Of a stretch of DNA of 64,000 nucleotides, positions 42,971 through 51,707 are shown piece by piece. The stretch lies in contig NZ_VRKQ01000016.1 in NCBI RefSeq assembly GCF_008056315.1, positions 517 through 64,516 of the forward strand, in the 5' to 3' direction. The stretch's first letter is position 1; every line of letters begins with the position of its first letter. A program made the position numbers and the translations under genes. Under the pieces are notes generated by a model that saw nothing but the letters and a program-made list of their open reading frames with translations, was not told the origin of the DNA and ran no database searches. Origin of the DNA: Seonamhaeicola maritimus (GTDB lineage: Bacteria; Bacteroidota; Bacteroidia; Flavobacteriales; Flavobacteriaceae).

Positions 42971-45283
42971 ATGAAAAAAACATTTTATTTGTTAACTGTA
43001 ACTTTTTTATTGTTGTCTTGCAACTTAGCTTCTAAACCTGAACAAAATAGTTTGTTGGTAAGAAATATTGATGAATTAAATAATTTCATTAATAAGGCAG
43101 CACCTGGAGATGTTATTGTATTAGCAAATGGTATTTGGAAAGATGTTCAAATTGAATTTTATGGAAATGGAAGTAAAAACAAACCAATTACTTTAAAAGC
43201 AGAAACTCCAGGTAAGGTATTTATAGAAGGAACATCTTTCATCCATTTAGGCGGAAATCACCTTATAGTAGAAGGCTTATATTTTAGAAATGGATATTCA
43301 CCTTCAACTAGTATTATTCGTTTTAAAATTGGCGATAATAAAACGGCATTTAATTCCAGAGTAACCAGTTGTGTCATTAAAAATTTCACCAAACCCAATA
43401 GATTAACCAATGATAAGTGGATTGAATTTTATGGTAAACACAACACCTTAAATCATTGTTATATCTCTGGAAAATCAAATGACGGTGAAACTTTACGTGT
43501 TTTTCAAGATGGTAATGAACACAGCAGTAATCATCATCAAATAGTTAACAATTACTTTGGACCTAGGCCACGAAAAGGAGGTCCAAGAGCTGAAACTATT
43601 CGTATTGGAGACAGTAAGACATCTATGTCTTCCGGTTTTGTAAATGTGTCTAACAATTACTTTGAAGCTTGTAATGGAGAAGTAGAAATCATATCAGACA
43701 AAACAAACTACAATACTTTTAAAAACAATATTTTTTATAAATCTGAAGGCTCTTTAGTTTTAAGACATGGGAGTTTTACTACCGTTGATAGTAATATTTT
43801 TATTGGAGGTGATGATTCTAACTTCTATGGTGGAATTCGTGTTGTTAGTTCCGGTCATTGGATAACAAACAACTACTTCTATAAGATTAAAGGCGAAGAA
43901 TTTAGAAGTCCGCTTGCTATTATGAATGGTATACCAATGTCTCCACTAAATAGATACAAACAAGTTACTGATATTGTGGTAGCATATAACACATGGGTAG
44001 ATTGCAAATCACCATGGCAAATTGGGGTAGGACAAAATATAAAAAGTATGAATGTACTTCCTAAATATGAAATTCGCTCAGCGCCTCCTATTCGATCCTT
44101 AATTGCCAATAATTTGATTTTCAATCATGAGTCGGATGATGAACCTTTTGTAAACCATGATAATTTCGAAGGTATTTTGTTTAAAAATAATGTATTGGAT
44201 AATAGCGATAAGACCTTTACAAAATATGGTGTATTTGAAAACAACACTATAAAAATGAAGCAAATCAACGGTTGGCTGTACGCTCCAGAATTTCCACAAC
44301 CTATTCTTACTAAAAGTATATATTTTGGTTATGAATTTGATAAAATAAAAACCGATTTATTCGGTACTTCCAGATCTCAAAATAGTATAGGTTCCATTAG
44401 CAATTTTGATACAGCTGAAAAGTTCGTTATAAACAATAACCTTTATGGACCTGATTGGTTTTCATCTGAACAAAGAACTACTAGTCCTAAAATATTTAAA
44501 ACTTCTGCAAACGGTAATGAATTAATTCAAAATATTGCAGAAGCAAACAGTGGGGATATTATTGAATTAACTGATAATCTATACGCTATTGACAACTCTA
44601 TAGCCATTAAAAAAGACATCACAATCCGTTCAAAAAACAATGCACAAATTATATTTAATAATCCTCAAGAAACTCCTCTTTTTGAAATGCATCCTTACAG
44701 TTTTCTGCATTTAGACAGTGTTATTTTAAAAGGTAAAAATAATCAACTAGCTTTTAAACCGCTAGATAAGAAGATGTCTGCAGCTTATAATATAGATGTA
44801 AAAAATTCAACAATTGAAGGGTTTGGTTATATACTAAAAGCACCTAAAGGTTCTTTTACTGATATTTTAAAATTTGAAAACAGCTTAATAAAACAATGTA
44901 ATAATGGTATTGTTTTAGCTGCAGAAGAAAAAGGAGATTATAATGCTGAAATGGTAACAATAACAAATTGTAAATTTGAAAGTGTATCTAATAATGTTGT
45001 GAATTTTTTCAGAGGTGGTTATGACGAGTCTACTATTGGTGGTATATTGTCTATAAATAATAGCACATTTATAAACTGTGGTAAATTTGAAGAAAATGGC
45101 GTTTTATTAAAAACCAAAGGCATTATAAATGTTGATTTAACAAATAATACATTTCAGAACAACCCAGTTAAATATGTTGCCGTATTATGGGGAGCTAAAA
45201 ACAATATTCACAAAGAAAACATCCTAATTAATTCTGGAGAAATTAAAGTTGAAGAACAACAAAAATTAGAGATTTTGTACTAA
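42971..45283 (+). CDS. PL6 family alginate lyase, lipoprotein
   Basis: 770 residues. Lipobox LLLSC (Cys17). Two stacked parallel beta-helix domains: residues about 30-400 are the catalytic chondroitinase-B/alginate-lyase fold, and about 490-760 a second helix. Catalytic Lys244 (IISDKTNYN) and Arg265 (LVLRHGSF) are 21 residues apart, the spacing of K220/R241 in the PL6 enzyme AlyGC. Ca-site-like acidic residues are also present (NGEVEI). Cleaves alginate by beta-elimination at the cell surface or in the periplasm. Ends 4 nt into the convergent rimO stop. No SusC/SusD or other alginate genes adjoin it. Confidence 0.88.
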   Translation: MKKTFYLLTVTFLLLSCNLASKPEQNSLLVRNIDELNNFINKAAPGDVIVLANGIWKDVQIEFYGNGSKNKPITLKAETPGKVFIEGTSFIHLGGNHLIVEGLYFRNGYSPSTSIIRFKIGDNKTAFNSRVTSCVIKNFTKPNRLTNDKWIEFYGKHNTLNHCYISGKSNDGETLRVFQDGNEHSSNHHQIVNNYFGPRPRKGGPRAETIRIGDSKTSMSSGFVNVSNNYFEACNGEVEIISDKTNYNTFKNNIFYKSEGSLVLRHGSFTTVDSNIFIGGDDSNFYGGIRVVSSGHWITNNYFYKIKGEEFRSPLAIMNGIPMSPLNRYKQVTDIVVAYNTWVDCKSPWQIGVGQNIKSMNVLPKYEIRSAPPIRSLIANNLIFNHESDDEPFVNHDNFEGILFKNNVLDNSDKTFTKYGVFENNTIKMKQINGWLYAPEFPQPILTKSIYFGYEFDKIKTDLFGTSRSQNSIGSISNFDTAEKFVINNNLYGPDWFSSEQRTTSPKIFKTSANGNELIQNIAEANSGDIIELTDNLYAIDNSIAIKKDITIRSKNNAQIIFNNPQETPLFEMHPYSFLHLDSVILKGKNNQLAFKPLDKKMSAAYNIDVKNSTIEGFGYILKAPKGSFTDILKFENSLIKQCNNGIVLAAEEKGDYNAEMVTITNCKFESVSNNVVNFFRGGYDESTIGGILSINNSTFINCGKFEENGVLLKTKGIINVDLTNNTFQNNPVKYVAVLWGAKNNIHKENILINSGEIKVEEQQKLEILY

Positions 45284-46584
45284 TTTACCACTACACCGTA
45301 AAGATCAAAATCTTCGGCTTCTGTAATTTTAACCGTAGTAAATTCTCCAGTTTTTAAATAAGTTTCGGTTGCATCAATGAGCACTTCATTATCAACATCT
45401 GGTGAATCAAATTCTGTTCTTCCAATAAAGAAATTACCTTCTTTTCTATCGATAATAACCTTAAAAATATGTCCTATTTTCTCTTGATTTAATTCCCATG
45501 AAATTTGAGATTGAATTTCCATAATTTCATTAGCTCTTGCAATTTTAACTTCTTCAGGAACATCATCTACTAAATTATAAGCATGGGTATTCTCTTCATG
45601 AGAATACGTAAAACAGCCTAAACGTTCAAAACGCATATCTTGTACCCACTGTTTTAATTCTTGGAAGTTTTCTTCGGTTTCACCAGGATAACCAACAATC
45701 AAAGTTGTTCTAATGGTCATATCTGGAACGGCAGATCTGAATTCCTTTATAAGGTTTGTGGTCTTTTCTTTTGATGTACCACGACGCATACTCTTTAAAA
45801 TGGCATCCGAAATATGCTGCAATGGAATGTCTAAATAATTACAAACCTTTGGTTCTCTATTCATAACCTCCAATACATCTAATGGAAATCCGGTTGGAAA
45901 CGCATAATGTAAACGAATCCATTCTACTCCTTCTACCTTAACTAAAGCTTCGAGTAATTCTGCTAAGTTTCTTTTTTTATATAAATCCAGCCCGTAATAC
46001 GTTAAATCTTGAGCAATTAGAATTAATTCTTTTACCCCTTTTGCTCCTAACTTTTCAGCTTCAACAACAATTTCCTCAATAGGCGTACTTCTGTGTTTAC
46101 CTCGCATTATTGGAATAGCACAAAAACTACATGGCCTGTCACAACCTTCAGCTATCTTTAAATAAGCATAATTCTTTGGCGTGGTAGTTAAACGTTCCCC
46201 TATTAATTCGTGTTTATAATCAGCCCCTAAAACTTTTAATAACCCTGGAAGTTCAGTTGTTCCGAAATATTGATCGACATTAGGAATTTCCTTTTGTAAA
46301 TCTGGTTTATAACGCTCACTTAAACATCCTGTTACAAACACTTTATCAACCTCACCTTCTTCTTTCTTTTGAACAAATTCCAATATTGTATTTACACTCT
46401 CTTCTTTAGCATTATTTATAAATCCGCAGGTATTAATAACCACAATATTACCTTCTTCTTCATGAACAACATCTTTACCACTAGCCTTTAATTGCCCCAT
46501 TAACACTTCGCTATCGTAAACATTTTTACTACAGCCAAGAGTTACAACATTAATCTTATTTTTCTTCAGAGATTTTGTGCGCAT
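45280..46584 (-). CDS. rimO: Ribosomal protein S12 methylthiotransferase
   Basis: 434 residues, usual length. Radical-SAM enzyme that adds a methylthio group to Asp89 of S12. N-terminal UPF0004 domain with cluster cysteines (TLGCSKNVYDSEV, NTCGFI, TGCLSERY), radical-SAM CxxxCxxC in GCDRPCSFCAIP, and a C-terminal TRAM domain. Overlaps the convergent PL6 stop by 4 nt. A TATCTTTG -7 box lies 20 nt upstream of the start. Confidence 0.95.
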   Translation of the reverse strand: MRTKSLKKNKINVVTLGCSKNVYDSEVLMGQLKASGKDVVHEEEGNIVVINTCGFINNAKEESVNTILEFVQKKEEGEVDKVFVTGCLSERYKPDLQKEIPNVDQYFGTTELPGLLKVLGADYKHELIGERLTTTPKNYAYLKIAEGCDRPCSFCAIPIMRGKHRSTPIEEIVVEAEKLGAKGVKELILIAQDLTYYGLDLYKKRNLAELLEALVKVEGVEWIRLHYAFPTGFPLDVLEVMNREPKVCNYLDIPLQHISDAILKSMRRGTSKEKTTNLIKEFRSAVPDMTIRTTLIVGYPGETEENFQELKQWVQDMRFERLGCFTYSHEENTHAYNLVDDVPEEVKIARANEIMEIQSQISWELNQEKIGHIFKVIIDRKEGNFFIGRTEFDSPDVDNEVLIDATETYLKTGEFTTVKITEAEDFDLYGVVVN

Positions 46585-46603
46585 ACCTTAATAAATGAGA
46601 GCG

Positions 46604-46611
46604 CAAAGATA
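46604..46611 (-). promoter_or_regulatory. -7 promoter box for rimO
   Basis: TATCTTTG on the minus strand, an exact TAnnTTTG match 20 nt before the rimO start, in the divergent rimO/serine-hydrolase gap. Confidence 0.5.
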
Positions 46612-46631
46612 CAACTTAATTAAACCTTTTA

Positions 46632-46639
46632 TATATTTG
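46632..46639 (+). promoter_or_regulatory. -7 promoter box for serine hydrolase gene
   Basis: TATATTTG, exact TAnnTTTG match 28 nt before the ATG at 46667. Confidence 0.5.
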
Positions 46640-46666
46640 AATGTCTCAAAATAAAAACCTACTCGT

Positions 46667-47746
46667 ATGAAAGCGCTTATATACCCAATTATAACAGCTT
46701 TACTTTTTTGTTATGGTTGTTCTGCAAATGAACCAATTTCAGAACCAGATCCTATTGAAGAAGAAATATATTTTCCACCGTTTAACACCGATACTTGGGA
46801 AACCAAATCTATTTCTGAACTAGGCTGGAATGAAAACCAACTTCAATCATTATTAAATTTCCTTGGAGACAATAATACTAAAAGCTTTATGATTCTTCAT
46901 GAGGGTAAAATTGTTGTTGAAGACTATATGAATGGACACGATGCCTCTAAATTGTGGTATTGGGCCAGTGCTGGTAAAACGTTAACCACGACGCTCTCTG
47001 GAGTTGCGCAAGAAGAAGAACTTATCGATATCAATAATAAGGTTTCTGATTATTTGGGAACTGGTTGGACTAGTGCGCCTTTAGAAAAAGAAAATTTAAT
47101 TACCTGCAAAAACCTATTATCTATGAACTCTGGTTTAGACGATAGCTCAGATGCTGTTGAACCAGAAGATTTAGAATATGAAGCTGATGCAGGCACACGT
47201 TGGGCCTACCACAACGTATATAAAAAAATGCAAGACGTTATAGCCTCTGCAAGTGGCTCTAATTTTGCAAATTATTTTAATTCTAAACTTAGAGACAAAA
47301 TTGGAATGACTAATACTTCTGGTGGATGGTTACAACTAAGTGACTTTAATGTTTATTGGAGCGACACTAGAAGTATGGCCAGATTCGGATTAATGATTTA
47401 TGCCAATGGAAAATGGGGTAATACTCAAATTGTTTCCGAATCATTTTTAAACGAAGCTACCAACACTTCTCAAGATATAAATAAATCTTACGGATATTTG
47501 TGGTGGTTAAACGGAAAAACATCATATCATTTGCCGGCTAGTCAGTTAGAATTTAGTGGAGAATTAATACCGAATGCTCCGAATGATATGTATGCTGCAT
47601 TGGGTAAAAACGATCAAAAAATTTATATTGCTCCAAGTAAAAAATTAGTTGTTATTAGAATGGGGGAAGCTGCTGATGGTGAAACCTTTGCCCTATCAAG
47701 TTTTGATAATGAATTATGGGAAAAGATTAATAATTTAATCGATTAG
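46667..47746 (+). CDS. Serine hydrolase, class C beta-lactamase-like lipoprotein
   Basis: 359 residues with a lipobox (FCYGC, Cys18). PBP/beta-lactamase class C fold with the S-x-x-K active-site motif SAGK (about residue 103, WYWASAGKTL), a Y-x-N-like WAYHNVYKKM, and a C-terminal third-box region. Members include esterases, D-aminopeptidases and peptidoglycan enzymes; substrate unknown, and no evidence for antibiotic hydrolysis. Own promoter box upstream. Its last 4 nt overlap the convergent SRPBCC gene. Confidence 0.84.
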   Translation: MKALIYPIITALLFCYGCSANEPISEPDPIEEEIYFPPFNTDTWETKSISELGWNENQLQSLLNFLGDNNTKSFMILHEGKIVVEDYMNGHDASKLWYWASAGKTLTTTLSGVAQEEELIDINNKVSDYLGTGWTSAPLEKENLITCKNLLSMNSGLDDSSDAVEPEDLEYEADAGTRWAYHNVYKKMQDVIASASGSNFANYFNSKLRDKIGMTNTSGGWLQLSDFNVYWSDTRSMARFGLMIYANGKWGNTQIVSESFLNEATNTSQDINKSYGYLWWLNGKTSYHLPASQLEFSGELIPNAPNDMYAALGKNDQKIYIAPSKKLVVIRMGEAADGETFALSSFDNELWEKINNLID

Positions 47747-48171
47747 TTTCTTTCTTCAAAAGGAATAATGATACCTTTTTCCAGATATTTTTTTAATCCA
47801 TTTAAAAGTATTGCCCAACAAAATGATGCTATTTTAAAGTGGTCGTTCTGAATTCGCCAATTTGAATGACTAAATCTCACTGATGTTCCAGTCTCCGTTT
47901 CTTGTAAATCGAACCCAAATGTTGTTGGACTCCAGTCTCTGTCAGACTTGGTCATTTTAAAAAGAATATATTCATTTGTTTTAACCTCTGAAACATTACA
48001 GTACCAATTATAACTATCTGTAAAATTTAGATTGTATTCTTGATTTAATTTTGGAATCCCTGAACTTTTTAAAGTCCACCAATTATTAAGATGCTCTGGT
48101 TGGGAAACGGCATCAAATACTTCTTTAGTTGAAGCATTAATTTCCAAATTATGAAAGATAGAATAACTCAT
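47743..48171 (-). CDS. SRPBCC (START-like/AHSA1) domain protein
   Basis: 142 residues. Ligand-binding helix-grip fold: HNLEINASTKEVFDAVSQPE, then LNNWWTLKSSG, a central beta-sheet (LFKMTKSDRDWSPTTFGFDL) and the long C-terminal helix (FCWAILLNGLKKYLEKG). Ligand unknown. Convergent with, and overlapping by 4 nt, the serine hydrolase gene. Downstream of ftsY on the minus strand with a 61-nt gap, so cotranscription is possible. Confidence 0.85.
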   Translation of the reverse strand: MSYSIFHNLEINASTKEVFDAVSQPEHLNNWWTLKSSGIPKLNQEYNLNFTDSYNWYCNVSEVKTNEYILFKMTKSDRDWSPTTFGFDLQETETGTSVRFSHSNWRIQNDHFKIASFCWAILLNGLKKYLEKGIIIPFEERN

Positions 48172-48232
48172 AATCCTAAATTTATAAAAAATTATTGATT
48201 ACGAGATTCCTGCCTTTATTGAAAAGACAGTA

Positions 48233-49186
48233 TTACTTAAAGAAAGAATCTACAAACTCATACTTATTAAAAACTTGTAAGTCCTCAATACCTTCACCTA
48301 CTCCAATATATTTCACGGGTATTTTAAACTGATCTGAAATACCAATTACTACGCCTCCTTTAGCAGTTCCATCTAACTTGGTTACAGCTAATGAGGTTAC
48401 TTCGGTAGCCGCCGTAAATTGTTTTGCCTGTTCAAAGGCATTTTGTCCTGTAGAACCGTCTAAAACTAAAAGAACATCATTAGGTGTATTTTCAACAACT
48501 TTTTGCATCACGCGCTTCACCTTAGTGAGCTCATTCATTAAGTTAACCTTATTATGTAAACGTCCAGCTGTATCTATAATTACAACATCGGCGTCTTGGG
48601 TTACGGCACTTTGTAAGGTATCAAACGCCACAGAAGCCGGATCACTACCCATATTTTGTTTTACGATAGGTACGTCTACTCTATCAGCCCAAACCTGAAG
48701 TTGATCTATGGCAGCAGCCCTAAAAGTATCACCCGCTCCTAAAACAACTTTTAATCCTTGCTTTTTAAATTGATATGCTAGCTTACCTATAGTTGTTGTT
48801 TTACCTACACCGTTTACCCCAACAACCATAATAACGTATGGTTTTTTATCTTGTGGCACTGTAAATTCAGTTTCTTCGCCTACGTTAGTTTCACTTAATA
48901 AACCAGCTATTTCTTCACGAAGAATTTGGTTTAATTCGTCTGTTCCTAAGTACTTATCTGTAGCAACACGTTCCTCAATGCGCTCAATAATTTTAAGGGT
49001 TGTGTTTACACCAACATCACTGGTTACAAGAACTTCCTCTAAGTTATCTAATACCTCATCATCTACTTTAGATTTTCCAGCAACAGCTTTACTTAATTTA
49101 CCAAAGAAGCTTGATTTAGATTTTTCTAACCCCTTATCTAGTGTTTCTTTCTTTTCAGAAGAAAATATTTTTTTAAAAAAACTCAT
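48233..49186 (-). CDS. ftsY: Signal recognition particle receptor FtsY
   Basis: 317 residues. Targets ribosome-nascent chains with SRP (Ffh) to the SecYEG translocon. N domain about 20-105, then the GTPase G domain with P-loop GVNGVGKTTTIGKLA, DTFRAAAIDQL, DTAGRLH, and TKLDGTAKGG. The acidic A domain of E. coli is absent, as is usual in Bacteroidota; the basic N-terminus (MSFFKKIFSSEKKE) probably contacts the membrane. Downstream of rpmB, rpmG and the DUF4295 gene, separated by a 240-nt gap with a terminator and a repeat. Confidence 0.96.
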   Translation of the reverse strand: MSFFKKIFSSEKKETLDKGLEKSKSSFFGKLSKAVAGKSKVDDEVLDNLEEVLVTSDVGVNTTLKIIERIEERVATDKYLGTDELNQILREEIAGLLSETNVGEETEFTVPQDKKPYVIMVVGVNGVGKTTTIGKLAYQFKKQGLKVVLGAGDTFRAAAIDQLQVWADRVDVPIVKQNMGSDPASVAFDTLQSAVTQDADVVIIDTAGRLHNKVNLMNELTKVKRVMQKVVENTPNDVLLVLDGSTGQNAFEQAKQFTAATEVTSLAVTKLDGTAKGGVVIGISDQFKIPVKYIGVGEGIEDLQVFNKYEFVDSFFK

Positions 49187-49219
49187 TCTTTAAACATTTA
49201 TTCACATGTTGTTCAATTG

Positions 49220-49300
49220 CGTTAGGGATTGAGGCATTTGTTGAAGCTCCTCAAAGAGAGCGACTGCCGAAAGCCCGACCTGAAAGGTAACGCCAAAATT
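49220..49300 (-). repeat. Structured intergenic element with GGCGTTACC/TAACGC ends
   Basis: On the minus strand it begins GGCGTTACC and ends CCCTAACGC, so the ends pair (GCGTTA/TAACGC). The interior has GGTCGGGCTTTCGGCAGTCG and a small hairpin, GAGGAGCTTC. Much higher GC than the surroundings. From memory, similar elements are widespread in flavobacterial intergenic regions; only one copy is seen here. Confidence 0.55.
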
Positions 49301-49368
49301 CTTATTGCAATTTCTTTACCACAATTATTTACTGCTATTATGTCAGAAAACCAGTCAAATATAAATAT

Positions 49369-49402
49369 AAAAAAACTGCTTTCTAAAAAAGAAAGCAGTT
49401 TC
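49369..49402 (-). terminator. Terminator of rpmB-rpmG-DUF4295 operon
   Basis: Stem AACTGCTTTCT / AGAAAGCAGTT around an A-rich loop; on the minus strand the stem is followed by T7. Confidence 0.85.
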
Positions 49403-49426
49403 TAATATTTTAAGAAAAGCTTGTGT

Positions 49427-49579
49427 TTACTTTTTATTTAAAAAGTCATTTACTTGGTCTGGAGCCATGATAGACTCTACAAACATATAAGCTCCTGTTT
49501 TAGGTGACTTAACCATTTTGATGGCCTTAGTTAACCTTTTTGATCCCGTTTGTAACGATGCTACTGCTTTTTTTGCCAT
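49427..49579 (-). CDS. DUF4295 family small protein
   Basis: 50 residues, ATG at 49579 and TAA at 49427. It starts MAKKAVASLQTGSKRLTKAI and ends ESIMAPDQVNDFLNKK. Very basic; the family is confined to Bacteroidota and always found with rpmB and rpmG, so a ribosome-associated role is likely but not proven. The gene starts 7 nt after the rpmG stop. Confidence 0.88.
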   Translation of the reverse strand: MAKKAVASLQTGSKRLTKAIKMVKSPKTGAYMFVESIMAPDQVNDFLNKK

Positions 49580-49585
49580 GACTTA

Positions 49586-49768
49586 TTATTTTATCTCTTT
49601 ATGAACTGTCATACGCTTAAGGATAGGGTTGAATTTTTTAATTTCCATTCTATCTGGCGTATTCTTTTTATTTTTTGTAGTAATGTATCTTGAAGTTCCT
49701 GGTTGTCCAGAAGCTTTATGCTCAGTACATTCTAAAATTACCTGTATTCTATTGCCTTTCTTTGCCAT
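49586..49768 (-). CDS. rpmG: 50S ribosomal protein L33
   Basis: 60 residues. The [17 protein letters not shown] and [20 protein letters not shown] segments identify L33. It lacks the paired Cys of the zinc-binding form (one Cys only), i.e. a C-minus type. Second gene of the rpmB operon. Confidence 0.96.
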   Translation of the reverse strand: MAKKGNRIQVILECTEHKASGQPGTSRYITTKNKKNTPDRMEIKKFNPILKRMTVHKEIK

Positions 49769-49793
49769 TTCTTAATACTTTATAAATGAGCTA

Positions 49794-50030
49794 TTATTTT
49801 AAAAATCCTTTAGATTTAGCTTCTTTAATTGCTGCAGAAATTCCTATTTTGTTAATAGTTTTTAATGCAGATGTAGAAACTTTTAAAGTTACCCACTTAT
49901 CCTCTTCTGGAATGTAAAAACGTTTCTTAACTAAGTTAGCGTTAAACTTGCGCTTAGTTCTATTTAATGCGTGAGACACGTTGTTTCCAACCATTGCCTT
50001 CTTCCCTGTAAGTTCACAAACTCTTGACAT
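49794..50030 (-). CDS. rpmB: 50S ribosomal protein L28
   Basis: 78 residues from ATG at 50030 ([20 protein letters not shown]); an upstream in-frame start would add 17 non-conserved residues and lies in the promoter region. The [20 protein letters not shown] segment is diagnostic. First gene of the operon rpmB-rpmG-DUF4295, with promoter 41-70 nt upstream. Confidence 0.96.
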   Translation of the reverse strand: MSRVCELTGKKAMVGNNVSHALNRTKRKFNANLVKKRFYIPEEDKWVTLKVSTSALKTINKIGISAAIKEAKSKGFLK

Positions 50031-50070
50031 TATATATAACTTTAAATTTTTGTTGCTTAAAATCGAGGTG

Positions 50071-50100
50071 CAAATATACAAAATCTTTATATTATGACAA
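50071..50100 (-). promoter_or_regulatory. Promoter of rpmB operon
   Basis: On the minus strand: TTG, 19 nt, then TATATTTG (50071-50078). This is the best full match to the flavobacterial TTG-N17-23-TAnnTTTG promoter in the window. Confidence 0.65.
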
Positions 50101-50111
50101 TTTAAATATTA

Positions 50112-51362
50112 TCAATTTTTAAAAATTTCTTTTAGCAACATTTCAAGGGCTTTATTTACTGCCTTATTTATGACTTTTATGCGGTGATTTCCTAAATTAA
50201 ATTTCTCAGAATACACACCATTTTTATTAGCTATTCCAATAAAAACGGTTCCTACTTCGGCATCAGATTCTCCCTTTGAAGGTCCAGCATTTCCGGTTGT
50301 AGCTACCGCAAAGTCTGAATTAAATAGTTTTAATGAATTACTTGCCATGGATTCTGCAACTTGACCACTTACCACGGAATACTCATTAATTACTTCTTTT
50401 GAAACACCTAAAACATTCATTTTTGATTGCGTGGAATAGGTCACTACGCCACCATTAAAATAAGCTGATGCTCCTGAATTTTTGGTAAACTGTTCTGCCA
50501 AATTACCACCAGTACAACTTTCTGCAATAGCTAATGTTTTACCTAATTTAGTAAGTTGTTTTGCAATTATAATTTCAGCAGACCCTTCTTCATCTTCAAA
50601 ACCGAAAAATTTATCCTGAATTAATGGTAATACCTTATCAATTTCTTTATCAACGCTCGCCTTAAGTTGTCCTTCGTCAAAACCTTTCGCAGACAAACGT
50701 AATCTCATTTTACCCAAATTAGGTAAATATGCTAACCTTATGTATTCAGGTAAAGCGTCCTCCCAAGCTTCTATTCTAGCTGCCAGCGCACTCTCTCCGA
50801 TACCATAAATCAATAGGGTTTTATGTAAAATAAACGGAAGACTATACTTTTCTTTTAACTTAGGGATAACCTTATACTCTATTAATGCACCCATTTCATA
50901 CGGAACTCCTGGAAGCGAAACAAAAGTTTTATCATCTTTATCAAACCACATGCCCGGTGCCGTACCGAGCTTGTTCATTAACACAGTAGATTTTGAAGGC
51001 ACTAAGGATTGATCTATATTTACTTGCAGCAGTTTTCCTCCTACATAGTTTTTCCAAAGATGTTCAATATTATCTAGTACAGATTCATCTTTAACCAAAG
51101 TGTCATCAAAATATTTTGCTATGGTTTTTTTAGTGATATCATCTTTCGTAGGACCTAATCCACCAGTTAAAATGATTATATCTACTCTAATTTCAGCTTC
51201 TTTAAGAGCCTTAAGAATATGGTCTTTATCATCTTGAATCGAAGTTACCTGATATACAGAAACTCCTATTTTATTAAGTTGTTTAGCTATAAAAGCAGAA
51301 TTGGTATCAATTACCTGCCCGATTAAAAGTTCATCGCCAATGGTAATTATTTCTGCTAGCAT
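50112..51362 (-). CDS. cinA: CinA family protein (MoaB-like plus CinA domains)
   Basis: 416 residues. N-terminal MoCF-biosynthesis domain (TIGDELLIGQVIDTNSAFIA, TGGLGPTKDDITK, FVSLPGVPYEMGAL) and C-terminal CinA amidohydrolase domain (AIAESCTGGNLAEQF, VATTGNAGPS), linked by about 60 residues. Such proteins act in pyridine-nucleotide recycling (NMN deamidase and ADP-ribose pyrophosphatase activities). Last of a four-gene minus-strand operon, starting 3 nt after the Hpt gene stop. Confidence 0.93.
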   Translation of the reverse strand: MLAEIITIGDELLIGQVIDTNSAFIAKQLNKIGVSVYQVTSIQDDKDHILKALKEAEIRVDIIILTGGLGPTKDDITKKTIAKYFDDTLVKDESVLDNIEHLWKNYVGGKLLQVNIDQSLVPSKSTVLMNKLGTAPGMWFDKDDKTFVSLPGVPYEMGALIEYKVIPKLKEKYSLPFILHKTLLIYGIGESALAARIEAWEDALPEYIRLAYLPNLGKMRLRLSAKGFDEGQLKASVDKEIDKVLPLIQDKFFGFEDEEGSAEIIIAKQLTKLGKTLAIAESCTGGNLAEQFTKNSGASAYFNGGVVTYSTQSKMNVLGVSKEVINEYSVVSGQVAESMASNSLKLFNSDFAVATTGNAGPSKGESDAEVGTVFIGIANKNGVYSEKFNLGNHRIKVINKAVNKALEMLLKEIFKN

Positions 51363-51365
51363 GCA

Positions 51366-51707
51366 TTATAATTTGAAGTCTGACTTTATTTCAACTAGAG
51401 CCTTTTCAACAGCTTCAACAACAACTGCTAATTGTTGTGTAATGTCTTCACCTTTTTTAGTGAATTTACCCCAATCTTGCACTTCAATTAAAGTATCTAA
51501 TACGCCTAACTCAAATAAGTCTACAGTTGGCTTCATTTTATGCGCCGCCTGATAGGTTTCATGATAATCTTCCTCAGCCACAGCCTTTTGCAAACGCTCC
51601 AAATCAGGAGCTACTTCTTCTAAAAAAGCTTCAGCTAAAGTTGCAATAAAATCTTCATCGTTATCTGCTAACTCACGTACTCTAAATAATTTGTAATGTT
51701 GTTCCAT
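51366..51707 (-). CDS. Orphan histidine phosphotransfer (Hpt) protein
   Basis: 113 residues forming a helical bundle with the phospho-accepting His in QAAHKMKPTVDLFEL (about residue 56). Preceded by AEAFLEEVAPDLERLQKAV, typical of Hpt domains. It is a free-standing phosphorelay intermediate; no sensor kinase or response regulator lies nearby. Overlaps the FAH gene stop by 1 nt and the cinA gene follows after 3 nt. Confidence 0.85.
   Translation of the reverse strand: MEQHYKLFRVRELADNDEDFIATLAEAFLEEVAPDLERLQKAVAEEDYHETYQAAHKMKPTVDLFELGVLDTLIEVQDWGKFTKKGEDITQQLAVVVEAVEKALVEIKSDFKL

Noticed and set aside
46667-47746. Antibiotic-resistance beta-lactamase
   Set aside because: The class C-like fold with SAGK is shared by many esterases and peptidases; nothing shows beta-lactam hydrolysis.
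49220-49300. The GCGTTA/TAACGC element as a cassette palindrome
   Set aside because: Its ends have the opposite polarity (GTTA...TAAC) and it lacks the GTGTATAA arms.
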